A DNA stretch of 64,000 nucleotides from Galerina marginata. Lineage: Eukaryota; Basidiomycota; Agaricomycetes; Agaricales; Galerinaceae. The stretch spans positions 1,674,001 to 1,738,000 of the forward strand of contig JAECYW010000016.1 of NCBI GenBank assembly GCA_023014335.1, given 5' to 3'. Under the pieces are notes generated by a model. That model saw nothing but the letters and a program-made list of their open reading frames with translations. It ran no database searches and had not been told where the DNA came from. Both the position numbers and the translations under genes were made by a program. Numbering within the stretch: position 1 is the stretch's first letter; every line of letters begins with the position of its first letter. Positions 11,277 through 22,700 of this stretch are shown here, piece by piece.

Positions 11277-14200
11277 GGAAGAGGCTGTTTGTGCTGCAGG
11301 AACTGCTGGGCGTTGTCAGACTCGGCACCGAGCACTAAAAAGAGAGACGACTGACTGAGAAAACGATTTTTGTGCATGCTGGATTTGTCTTGAACATGGG
11401 GAGGGATGGGTCTCCAGGATGGATGTTTTGAGTAGAGTGCTGCCCAGCAAGATGCAGGCAGTCGAGAAAGAGCGAAAAAATTCTGGGAATCCAACAAAAT
11501 ACATCTTAGCTATCCCCATATGGTTATTCGCACGCTGTCGGTCTTGTGACCAAATATAATCTAATCATCTCCAGCAACCTCATCGATAAAAGACATGAGG
11601 CTCAATTTCAAAAAATATGCCCTCACGCTCGACATGCGCACTGCGCAATTCACCATCGGCATTGCTGCTCTCCACGGCATCTAAGCGCATCTCCAATGAG
11701 CTAATTGTCCTTCTGCTCGTTCAAGACGCTCGTCAACGCTTGTCCTGTGCTGCTCGTGCGACATCTCGACACTCTGAATTCAGCTACTTCAAGAAGTCCT
11801 TCTAATTGCTTCTCCAGATTCTCGTCCAAATCTCTTTCTCAGGACCCACCCCCGTCGCGAAGCCCAACCAACCGGACCTCATGATCCTGCGCCTCGCCTC
11901 ACACCTGAGGCCTACTCGCTTAGATCTCTTGGCGAATCGTTCTAATCCCCGTCTGTCCCTGACCATCGCCACTGACTCTGCACGCGACCACCCCGGCCAA
12001 ACCGTTCCGTTCATGTTAATTATTTCAAATCCCAGAACGCGTTGGTGCTTGGAACGCGTCTCACTTTCTCTCCTCCAGGGCTTTTAAAATAAACCGTGCA
12101 CAATCCACGATGCGACGCGTCCAGCGGTGCACCAACCACCAGGAATCCCCAGGTCTTTCCAGGTCCTGCCAGGGCCTGCTTCTGCTCTGTTTTCCTGAGC
12201 ACACGACATTACGCCCTTCTGATCAATTACTGCAAGAATCAGCAACCATCCGCACAGGTCCACCTCCCCACCAATTAAATCACATCGCGCTGACACCGAT
12301 TGCTGATTTCAAAGATCATCGATACGCCGTCCTGAATTCCCGTTCACGAGACCTCATTTTCGAACCTCTCCATCATCACACCCCGACCGCTCTATTACTC
12401 TTACACTTCACCTTTTCCTAAAATACGCCAGCTCTCCTCTCTCGGCGGGCCTTTTTTTCTTCTTCGAGTAACTCTAGTCGAATTTTCCTTCAGTCATGCC
12501 GTGCTGTCTTATGTGATGATCTATTGGTTTTGCACCCTCTTCCTGCTGCCAAACCAAGTCGCCGCGTTATAAGGTTCGAGATAAAGGGTTCAAATCTCTT
12601 AATTTTCCAGTAATCAGTACGATTATCAACCGTCCGTGAAACACTGTAGAGCCGGCGCGTATCTCATCCCAAACCCTCTGATCAAGGGCCTAATTCTAAG
12701 CCTGACGTCCTCAACTATTTTCCAATCTTCGCCTTCAAGTTCAAGCCGCAACATCTCCCCAAAGATTTTGAGTCCTAGAACGAGCTCCAGTACAACGGTA
12801 CTTTGCGTACCCTCCTCAAGGAGCGCACGGCGTTCTCGCCTCTCGTTTAATACCCGATGCTTCCCTCGATTCAAAAATAATAATCCAACGTCAAGTGATC
12901 CAAAATTAAATCAACGGTTGACCGTCATCAGCCAGAGTGTACATGTTGAGGTTCGAACTGCTACCGAGCTAGAGCTTTACTGACATTTACTAGTAGTCAT
13001 CATAGCTGCGGCTTATCTTTGACCAGCACCTCGCCCTCCTATCAAAATGTCACTCCAAGTACTTAGATGAGGCTTTGCGTACCCAGGCCCAAACCTCGGC
13101 CTGAAGGTTCTTGATATTGCAGCGCGAACATCAGACTCGTCCTACGCCAAGCTCGTTCGAAGTCGTCGCCACTGATTCATGCCCACCTTCTGGCGGCCTT
13201 CACCAGTTTTCTCTCTACCAGTGGCAAAAGAAACATGAATTTGAAAACTAGTGGCCGGTACCATTCAATCAATATTATCACAATAACCCCCGCCTCTGCA
13301 CTACCACGTATCGCCCCAAGGCCCCTAACCCAAATTTAAACGCCTCCTTTAAATTTCCCTACCTGAGCCTCAGTGCCCACTCGTACGCAATAATCAATTT
13401 ACCCCAGAACCTAAAATAGCCCACCCATCCATAGCCCCGCCACCTGAGCTGGTCACGACCACGATCGCGATCATCATCATCATCATCCAGTGTCAATGTC
13501 AGTCAGAATCCATATTTAACTTCGCCTGCTATTGGCATTCATGATCACTTTGTTTTTAATTACCCCATCCCCACCTTGTTTCTCCACAGTGCGCATCCAG
13601 TTTCTCCATGTTTCCCGCGCTCTTCACGCTTTCACGCGTTTTGATGGTGGTGCTGAGAGATGAGAGATGAGATGATCTCCTTTGACCGTCGATGGGGTTG
13701 GGAATTCTTGGGATGTGGTCGTTTGTTTTTGCTCAGTTAAGTAGTGCGACTTCTCGTCGCTGGCACTACTGAGGCTGAGGAGTACCCGTCATCTGACACG
13801 CGCGTGTCTGGTCTTGTCCCGTCGGCTTTGATACTAAACTTGCCCTCGATCATGACGAGCTCAAAAGTCTGATCGTGAAGCTTGATAGCTTGAAAGACTG
13901 AATAACGTACGCACGTACCTTCAATCTTCCTTGGCAGACGTAGGTACTTCTAACCTTTCTATATTATTTAGCGTTTAACGTTTACCCTCAACTTGAAGCC
14001 AAGGGCGGTCATACTCCACTCCCCCCCTCCTACGCCACTCAACCGAGCGGATTCGGGTCGGCAAGTTTCCATTAATATTGCGCAATGCAAGTATGCCAGC
14101 TGGACGACGCTGACTGGTTTTCCAGCGGGAATTTTATGTTATTAAGGGATTCGAGACTAAGGGCCTGTAAAGACTTGGCGACGAGCGTAGTACGGCCGAT

Positions 14201-16696
14201 TGTGTAGTCAGGTCTTAGAGCGGTCGTGCTCTAAAAAAATGCTTCCAAGTTAATTGTTAAAATGAAAAAGCATCGCGAGGACCTTCGATGAAGTTTGATT
14301 TTATGTGGGTGAGCCAAACGCGTATCGCTGGGGTGTCATATAAGCACTCTGCGTTCTCCTGCTACACTCTTCCTTCAGTAGTGTAGCTAGAGAATCCAAC
14401 GCAATGACAGGATGTGCAAAAAGAAAATAGACAAGTCTCCAGAACGAGTGGAACGGCATTCGAGAATTTATGCGAACCGTAGGTGGATGGGCGTTTTGAA
14501 AGCGCGCCACGGTCACCTGGCGCCACCGTGACCTTGTGATAGGCGCCCGGCTCACGCCTGCCGCAGATCCATTTATACTACTTTACGAAGAAAAGGGAGT
14601 GCGTTACAGAATGTCTGAAATACGTGGGTGGGTTTACGATAGTGCCCCGGCCCGGAGTCACTACGAAACGCGAGGCCGCCGCTCCGGCGCTTATTTTGAT
14701 CCTAAAAGGTAACATCAAAAATTGTTGCCTTTAGAATGCGATAAAATTAAAAGTAGTCACGAACAACTCTCTGCTACGAGTGCAGGTACTAATATTCTCA
14801 TTCTTAGTTCAACTTCTCCCAGACTGTTATTGGAGTGAAAAATACTTCATGGTATTTGACCCTGATAAACCCCAATGTATTATGGGACATGTACTCAATT
14901 GAAATGAAACGACGGGGAGGAAATTTTGTGCGTTTGGTCTACTCGGGTGGCGGCTTCAAATGAGCTGAACCACCACGAGTATCAAGCCCGGGGCCCACGG
15001 CAAGGGAGCACATGGAGAGCGCGAAGCTCCCCTCCCCCGGGAACTAACTACGGTAGGGACCAAAAGAACTGCTACATAATCAACCACAGAATCCCCAAAT
15101 CCATATCATCCACCACGCAGCTCGTCCTCATCTATGAAGGTCGTCGTTAGTAAGCATGTAAAAAAGAAGATGAAAAAGTGACTTAGCTGGAGCAAGTTTT
15201 GATCTTGAACTCAGAGCCTAGACGGTCAGCCACCAAACACATGGAGAAGAAACCAAAAAGAAATCCTGGGTGTCGGTGAGCTTAGACGTTCGATGGTAAA
15301 TGCGAAAGAAGGAACACGCACCAAATACCTTAGGGGCCAAAACTAGAGACAGCAAGACAAAACACGAAAGCAAAAACGAAAGCAAAAAAGAAACTGAACC
15401 CAAACCAAAAGAAACTGAACCCAAACCAAAAGAAACTGAACCCAAACCAAAAAAAAACCGAACCCAAACCCAGAAAACCCCGAGCGGCGGGGCAGAGCGC
15501 AGTGTGGTGGACGTGGGTGTGATAAACTGCCCTTTGGGTTCAGCTCCATCCAGCAACTGTAAGATAGAAGTACGTCCAAGGCGTTGTCAAAGTGTGAAGA
15601 GGAGGATATGTGAAGAGAGGCGCACCAAGGTCCGCTCGATGCCCGCTGACGTCGCACGACGCCGTTACAGTTTTCACCGCCCTGGAAGACGTTCGTCAGA
15701 CCATGACATCCGAATGGGAAATGGGAGGAGACTTACCAAGTGATTTAATATTGAGGGTAGGCGATGGACGAGGCCGCTGGCTAATTATTTGTGGTGGGAC
15801 ACGCCTTAAAAAGCGCCGGAGAGGTCAAGGAGAAACTAAAGGGTGACAGACGAGGAGACATACCAGGGCGGGGTCCATCGAAGTTGAATGTAGCTGTCGC
15901 CGCGCGGTCACGATGTGGTCATTGTAGTTGACGTCCCCTGGTGGTAGAGAACAGGAGAGACAAAACGCCCGAGAGAATGGAGGAGAAATTGGGAACGGCA
16001 TTAGGCTATATAGAATCAAAAGGGAGGCCGACGACGTACGACGGCGGGGCGAGGCAGCGATGAGGAGACTTGCTCGCCGTGAGCTGTTCCTCGCTCAAGA
16101 AAAATGGGCGACTCGAGTCAGAGCCCGAGTAAAGGGAAGAAACGAAAGAGCCGTCAAGTTTAGAGAGCGTAGGTGGGCGAGACAAGTCAAGATGGGAAAT
16201 CAAAAGAAGGAAAGAGAGGGTCTTTTATACATTCAGAATGTGCAGTGGCTGACGGTTGGGTGCTATTTTTAGTTCTTGCGGCGGGGAATGACGCAGGTTG
16301 GGCTGACAGATTTCGATCGAATCACCAGTCCCGGTCAGCCTCCATGGGCCCATGGCATTGCAATATTTTAAACCAGTCCGCCTCCAAGAGTCAGGGCGTT
16401 TAATTATTGTCACATGACCGTACGCGACGGAGCACGTGCCCAACCAGGAATCTAACTTTGACTCAACCGCATAACTTCCACTGTCCAGCTTGATACAACA
16501 TGCTCTGCCATGAACACCCTTCAACTCTTTGCTTCTCGAGCGCTTCTTCGACTGAAGATTATGTACGGACGCGTTAATCGATACTTATTTGGCCATAAGG
16601 TGCGGAATATCAAAGGAATATGCGTCGATTTACACGATCGAGTTGTTAAACCACTTCCAGGTTTCAACATATCTAGAATGGTGTGGTGTGAGCCTA
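11277..16696. other. 5.4 kb region without a confident gene
   Basis: The longest gene-free stretch of the window. Open frames are short, overlap on both strands and lack motifs. Contents I can name: the promoter and leader of the AT-hook gene (11.28 to about 12 kb), a CAT trinucleotide run near 13470, the 21-bp minisatellite at 15390-15473, and promoter-like signals on the minus strand near 16.0 kb. Those signals are a TATATAG, a pyrimidine-rich leader, and GT-AG pairs such as a GTAAGT near 15740 and its CAG near 15690. They could mark a spliced but poorly coding transcript running down to about 15.3 kb. Confidence 0.5.
15390..15473 (+). repeat. 21-bp minisatellite, about 4 copies
   Basis: Three identical tandem units of GAAACTGAACCCAAACCAAAA at 15390, 15411 and 15432, then a degenerate fourth to about 15473. 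The unit is a multiple of three, so a frame through it reads Lys/Glu/Pro-rich repeats on plus and FLVWVQF-like repeats on minus. Neither frame is convincing as protein. Confidence 0.9.
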
Positions 16697-17891
16697 ATGG
16701 AGCCTTACCACTCCCTGTGGTCGTCATATAATCGCTTTTTCTGTCACCAAGGGTACACACTTTGGAGACTATGTGACGTTCCGTCAGTAATGCAATTGCC
16801 ACCCGATGACAACCCTCGCGCCCCAGACGGGTTCAGCTACAGCGCATATGGCACGCTTGACGAAAATAGGTTTTTCTACGGAGTGAGTTTAGTGCTATCT
16901 CAAAGAGTGTTTTTTTAACTTAACGCTATGTTTCAAATATGGACAGAACTCAAAGATGCATGCTGCACGCACAAAAGATAACCGGGATGTTGTTATCGTT
17001 CTATTAAGCGACGGGGTCACAGGCGTCAACGCGGTGGAGGCCTTGCAACTCGTAGCAAGCGGTGTGGCGTCAGCGATTGACAGAAACCATGCCCTTCCTG
17101 TGCTCCAATTTCTTCGTCACGACAAGTTCACATTCGGAGTCTTTCCATTGGTCGGCAGCTACTCCACCTTGCCATGGTTTAAATACATGGAAGAGGCACT
17201 AGAGTTTATGTGCCAGATTTTGGAGGTGAGCGGTGATCCCCGTCCTTGTTTCAAAGTGTTGTTCTCACATCTATGAAGGGCGTGGCCTTTCTGCATGACC
17301 ATCGTGTCGCGCACCGTGTAGGCATTCCAGCATCTTCTGAGGTTGGGACAGGAAGCTAATATTACTTTACAGGACCTCTTCACCTCCAATTTCCTAACTT
17401 CGCGTCGTAATGGCAGAGTAGACCCCGAAGTTGTTCATGAGGCAAATAAATTCGTCCGATGGCGTTACTATATCATTGACTTTGAGTGGGCTGTACACTT
17501 TCCGCCGGACTCTGACGCTGCTGAATGCACTGTCATTGGACCTCCTAGTCCTTGGAGCTTGTACGCTCGTCCTTCACCTCCAGAAATGCGCTCCAACGTG
17601 GCTTATTGTCCGTTCAAGGCCGATGTCTGGCAGCTAGGATCCACGTTCCTTCGATGCTTCCGAGTACGTTTCGTGATGATCATGCTTCCTCTTTTGCTGA
17701 GGGACTGTTAGCATCTAGAAGGAATACCGGAAATCATCAATTTACTCCAGCTCATGCGTTCTGATCATCCAGGCACCCGTCCAACAGCTCGTAATGCAGT
17801 AGAGCGCCTAAATAGTTTTAGAAATGAACTCCCCTCAAGTATTTTACGGCAACCGATTGTAGAGAATGACGAGGAAGACGATGCGAAATAA
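16697..17891 (+). CDS. Kinase-like protein lacking the N-lobe (324 aa)
   Basis: Five phase-consistent exons: 16697-16882, 16947-17225, 17279-17317, 17373-17663, 17712-17891. The protein matches a large family of agaricomycete protein kinase-like proteins as I know it: a GYTLW start, PDGFSY, TKDNRDVVI, FGVFPL and a C-lobe. The catalytic loop HRDLFTSN is intact; its HR|D junction is split by an intron at 17318-17372. The metal-binding DFG reads I-D-F-E. No glycine-rich loop or VAIK lysine can be found, so the N-lobe is missing or rebuilt. An EMRS segment and a helical C-lobe follow. It is probably a pseudokinase or atypical kinase. The start was placed at 16697 because the frame upstream of that ATG does not continue the family pattern. 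Confidence 0.75.
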
Positions 17892-18123
17892 CATTTATCT
17901 TTATATAACTTTATTCTATCTTTTATTTGTATTTGTACTGGCTGGAAACATCCTTTAGATTTTTGTTGCCTGGACAATGTTGTCAATAACTGGAGCTTCA
18001 TGCATTATCATCGACTGGGACTTCAGGCCTCAGGTGTAGTAATTTTGTGTTTATGCAATGACACATGACTCATCAAAATCTATATGCTCGTCGTAAGTAG
18101 GCTGGGCACCGATAATGGTTGGA
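17892..18123. other. 3' flank of the kinase-like gene
   Basis: AT-rich sequence just after the stop, containing an ATAAC...TATAA-type 3' end region. It leads directly into the inverted-repeat element. No gene seen. Confidence 0.5.
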
Positions 18124-18126
18124 TAA

Positions 18127-18547
18127 CACTGCGGGCATTTGCCTATAAAATTAATCATCTTGTATCTTGATTATATTTTGAATAAATTCATCACATATTC
18201 TTCAATACATTCACCTTGGCTTCTTAACATCTTATCAGGCCGTCAAGCACACTACAACCCAAGAACGACATCATTCCTATTCAAAAAAAAAATACAAACC
18301 CTCACCAGAGGAGACAAGGTATGTAGCTGTAAAGTATATAACCGAAATTCAAAGTTTTACACTTTCAAGAGCCATATTTCAGTCACGATGATTTCGGGAA
18401 CATCCTAACATCTTAATGAGTTTTTTTTGAATAAAAGCGGTGATGATATTGGTGATTATATTGGAACAGCCTTCAGGCGACATTTCCTAAAAAATCAGTG
18501 ATTGTATTGTGATTGTACGTTGATTGTATAGGCAAATGCCCGCAGTG
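18127..18547. mobile_element. Non-autonomous TIR transposon (MITE-like), 421 bp
   Basis: Terminal inverted repeats match perfectly over 21 bp: 18127-18147 begins CACTGCGGGCATTTGCC, and 18527-18547 is its reverse complement. The element is bounded by a 3-bp direct repeat, TAA at 18124-18126 and TAA at 18548-18550, as expected for a target duplication. The interior is AT-rich and non-coding. Copies of TGATTGTA-like words cluster just inside the right end, like subterminal transposase-binding repeats. A CACTG start with a 3-bp duplication fits CACTA/CMC elements, while a TAA duplication also fits PIF/Harbinger-type MITEs. No transposase is present, so movement would need an autonomous relative elsewhere. 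Confidence 0.85.
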
Positions 18548-18625
18548 TAATGGGCTTGCCATGAAGACGCCTGTAGACACGACGCGTCAACGCGTCTGCT
18601 CACATCACGTGGTTGTCACCAATCA

Positions 18626-19041
18626 ATGTTTCCGTCACGGTCCCATGATCTGATCATTTCGCAACTCAAACCGTCACTCAACTCATCTCCAATCGATATG
18701 TTGAACAGCGGCAATGCACCTGCCACCAATGCCACCCAAACGAAGGAGAGACTCTACGCACAACTCGCTGTGAGCTTGGGAAGGACATCGCGAGCCATTA
18801 GCCAAACGGCCGACTTATGTGAACAACTGCAGGTTGATTTGCATGCGATGCGTGTTTTTGCTGGCTTGGACGCGGCAAAGTGAGTAATGGTGATATTTGA
18901 TATTTCCCCTTCTTATGGATCGATTTTAATGGTCTGTGTTTCAGATTCATGACTGTGGCCGCGCAGTTGAACCCCGAGCCAGAGGAGGGGGATAAAAGTG
19001 TCGACATAGATCCAAAAAACGAGAAACAGCAAAAAAGCTGA
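18626..19041 (+). CDS. HSK3: DASH/Dam1 complex subunit Hsk3-like
   Basis: Two exons, 18626-18879 and 18945-19041, joined by GTGAGT...TTTCAG with phase kept. The in-frame ATG at 18698 is an alternative start that gives a size closer to the family. The conserved core is a helix pair beginning ERLYAQLAVSLGR and running to AKFMTVAAQL. This matches what I know of Hsk3: a YxQL start, a heptad-like helix, then a G-x-x-x-A/S-x-F/W-M block. The remaining tail is Asp/Glu/Lys-rich. Hsk3 is one of the small subunits of the ring that couples kinetochores to spindle microtubules. The assignment rests on pattern, not on an alignment. Confidence 0.6.
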
Positions 19042-19715
19042 GACAAGGCTTTCTCCGCCATCACTGGCATAATCACCTCACCTCACCAGCCGTCCCTTAG
19101 GATTTTTCAGAAATAGTAGAGGGCTATCATACTTATAAAGGGAGGACGCACAGGCGGATGCTAATGGCTCTTGCTTAGCCCGCGGACGGGTACTTCCGCC
19201 ATTTCTGCCACTGTATCCTTGAGGTAGTTACTGGTACTCGATTAAAGAACCTAATGCAGAGAGTGACCTTTCGTTACTGGCGTCGATGTTCAGAGGAAAG
19301 GGGTTGTGGTCAGGTTAGGTGGAAGCTGGAGCAAGGGATGAAATTTATTCGTCTTGCCTCTTTAGGCACGCGAAAGGCTCTTTCGGGTTGGGAGGAAGAA
19401 TTGAATCTCACATACATAGTAACTACGGCGATTCAACAAACAATGACATTGGATATGTTGAACTGCGAAAACGAAAATGCTCCAAGCTGATCATTATACA
19501 CATATGGGTGCAAAACATCTACACCCGATGCCAGTCATTGCGACCAAGTCCTGATCAGCTGATGCATGATGACCCAGGATGACGATCGTCCGTATCTTCA
19601 CAAACTCCAAATTCATTCTGTATGGTACATATATAACATGCTGGTCCAATGGGTATGACAATGACAAAAATATGAATAAAATATAGTGACAATGGTAAAA
19701 TACTACTATGAAAGC
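19042..19715. other. Convergent 3' flanks, no gene
   Basis: Lies between the Hsk3-like stop and the 3' end of the Mus7 gene. Short open frames at 19254-19582 have no splice context or motif. It probably contains both 3' UTRs. Confidence 0.5.
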
Positions 19716-22700
19716 CTACGAGGCGGGTAGGAGGCATTTCTGCCAGTTATGGACCCAGAATGTCATGTGCGGGTGCTTGCAGAGGTCTGGGTTTTGCTTC
19801 AAGGCGTGGACAACCTGATGACAGAAATTGTTGTACGCCAAGAACTTCTCTGGGGCCTTGTCAGACTTCTACAAACATAAATATAAGGCAACCGGAATAT
19901 GTGGCTGCTGAGGTCAACTCACTCCAACTCCAAGGCAATAGCGCATTCCTGAAAACATAGCACAGCACATTTCGACATATTTGTCGTTGGCAGAATCTAC
20001 GTCGACGTTGTCAGCACGTTGCTTGCGGATAAATTCATTCAGATTTTTGAAAATCGCTTTAAAAAGACGAATGAGGGGATTGCGGGATTTCATTTGAGTT
20101 GAAATTACCTTGCAATAGAGGCACGCGTAGCCCCAGGAATTCGTTTGGCGAAAATTTATAATCCTCAGTGACTTGACTTCGCTCGGGAAGACATGTCGTA
20201 TTAATCAGCAAAGGATGATGGAGGGCACCAATGGAGAGCATCATCGCAGCATATTCTCGTTCGATTTTGCAGTGCTTAGGCTGCCCATTTTCGTCGGTAT
20301 TGTTGTCAGACACTAGAGCATAAAGAAAGACTTCAAATGCACGATCTGTCAAGGTCTAACTGGCGTCAGACTGCTAGGGATTGGCAAAGAACGGAATGCT
20401 ATACCAAGTACGACATGGGGTGAAGTTTCAAGATCTGAAACATAATGCTCAACCGCACGCGACGGACCCAACGTTCGTCTTTGCATTTGCCAAGAATGCT
20501 ATCAAGAGGGTGAAGATAATTGTGCCACTAATTAAAAAGAAATATTCAGGTCTCTGATAGGCCATAACTAGCTAGACTCCACTCACCGTATTCGTCTGGG
20601 CTTCGAGACTACCGCAAGACAGCCAAAGGCGCAACCAGTTGTCACATTCCCGTATGTAGTCCTTGAGGGCATCGCCAACAAGGTCAGGGGGCATAATCGC
20701 CTTTATTATAACGTCATAAATCCGCCAATTCAACTGAGTAGTCGAAAGAGCCTATCGGGGTCATTATTATATTAGAGGTAACTACACATAGTTGGGGACA
20801 AACTCACTTCGCGTAAGGCACTGTCATTTAATGTGTGGTTGGCGACTTCTGGGGTGGGACTTGGATCGGAAGAAGCCAGAAGAGCTGACGGGACATCAAT
20901 AGTTGCCCAGTCCACAGTGTTGAGATCAAGGTCCATCATTCCGAAGTCTTGGCTTTCTTGACTATCCTCCTCAATAGTCGGTGGCGGGGGGCGAGGAGGA
21001 GGAGGTAGTGCAACGGCCCTAGCATCAAAAATGGCAGTCGCGAGGAGTAAGACCTCTCTTTTGACGCCCATATTCTTGAATATCCAAGGCGATATCACAG
21101 GCCGGAGGTGTACTAAGTTAAGCATGATCAACAAACAAGTAAGTCGTTCGGCAAGGCAAACTCACAAAGCAAGAAAGGTTCAGGATAGCGGGCGAGTTCA
21201 ATGTGGGATTGAACAATTTGACGTACGGCGCCAAACAGGGTGTTAGTGAATTTCATAAGACGCTTGCCCGAGGAGGATCTAGGTTTGCCAGCAGAGAAAG
21301 CAGCAGACGGTTCTGAGCTTTCGAATGCTCTAAGCTCTGTTGCAATAGCATTCGCTATTTCCTCAATCCAAACACCGATGGCCTTTATTTCGATACCACG
21401 AGATACAAGTAATTGAGCCCAATTCGTCAACGCTCGTATAATTGCATATCGGCTGTCGTCATCCGCATTAACGAAGGAGATGTAACTGCGGCCTTTTTTA
21501 ATCATATCTTCGCAGTCACTTCGGTCCAAGTCGGTGACAATTGCAAGAGCGGCCATGCGATTGTAAAGCATAGTCAGGTCTCGTTCGACTGGGGGTTTAG
21601 CTTTAGAAAAAGGAAGGGCTCCCGTAGGTACCGCCATGGACAACAACTTCCTGACTCTGGGCGAGAACTTCCCCTGTGCATACAGTGGGTCCTCCCGAAC
21701 AGCTTGATAGATGAGTTTGAGAAAAATGGCAAACGCACTGTCCTTGGGATCGTAGGAAGAGAGAAGGGCCCAATCTTTGTCCCTGAAGAACTTCGGGTAG
21801 TCGGCGTATTCTTTGTCTTCATGCAAGAGATTGCAGAACCTCCGACTGCGGAAGATCTCTGCCAGTTGGTTGAACATCACAGAAGCATCATCGAGCCTCC
21901 ATTGCCATTTGTCACGCAAGTGGAAGCATCGGATAGCAGCTAGGGCTACACAATTATCGCGTTTCATCAAGGACACTAGAGGGAGATGATCATGATCTTC
22001 GGGTGAGTGCTTCAAGTTTATCGCCTTGAGGGCGAAAGCAACTACATCCCAACACGCAGTGAGGTGGGACTGATTCATTGTCATACCATGCGCTGAGAAT
22101 TGTGATAGGTTGCAAATGCTGAAAATGGTTCGCCAGATATCGTCACTGATCTCGAAGTGCTTCATCGACTTTGATTTGCATGATTGTATACGAGAAGGAA
22201 GAACGTCGAATAAGGCTTGCCAAAAGGGATGGGTTTTGTATTTCGGTTCTTGAGTGGCGGCGCAGCCGTCGAGAACGTGAATCAAACGAACCCAGAGCTC
22301 AGCTGCAAGATGAGCAGGCGAAGATCCATCTAACAATTCTGTTTCTACTCCCGGTTCCGGTTCTAAAGCCTTCATGGTTTTCCTCAAGCCAAATTGAAGC
22401 AAAAGTTGCATTAAAAGATGGACAGAGTCCTTGAAGGGACCAGGCGGACATCCAACAACGGGAGTAGATGCTGAGCGGGCAGAAAGTTCAACGAAAAACC
22501 AACAGACCACGAGAACAGGGCCCTCTACAAAATCCAAGGAGCACTCGTGAACCTGGGCTACCAATCGTGTAATCTCCTTCCAGATCACACTGCGCAAAGC
22601 TGCAGCTTCTTGTTCCTGGGCATTCTTGAGGTGCCACGAAACTAGTTGACAAACAACACGCATCACAGTCGACCATTGTAAAGCTAGTAAGTCAGAATCT

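Noticed and set aside
12560..12610. tRNA-like word GGGTTCAAATC
   Set aside because: The T-arm stem does not pair, and no D-arm, anticodon arm or acceptor stem can be drawn around it.
15218..15743. Repeat-bearing frames on both strands at the minisatellite
   Set aside because: Open only because the 21-bp unit lacks stops; no conserved flanks.
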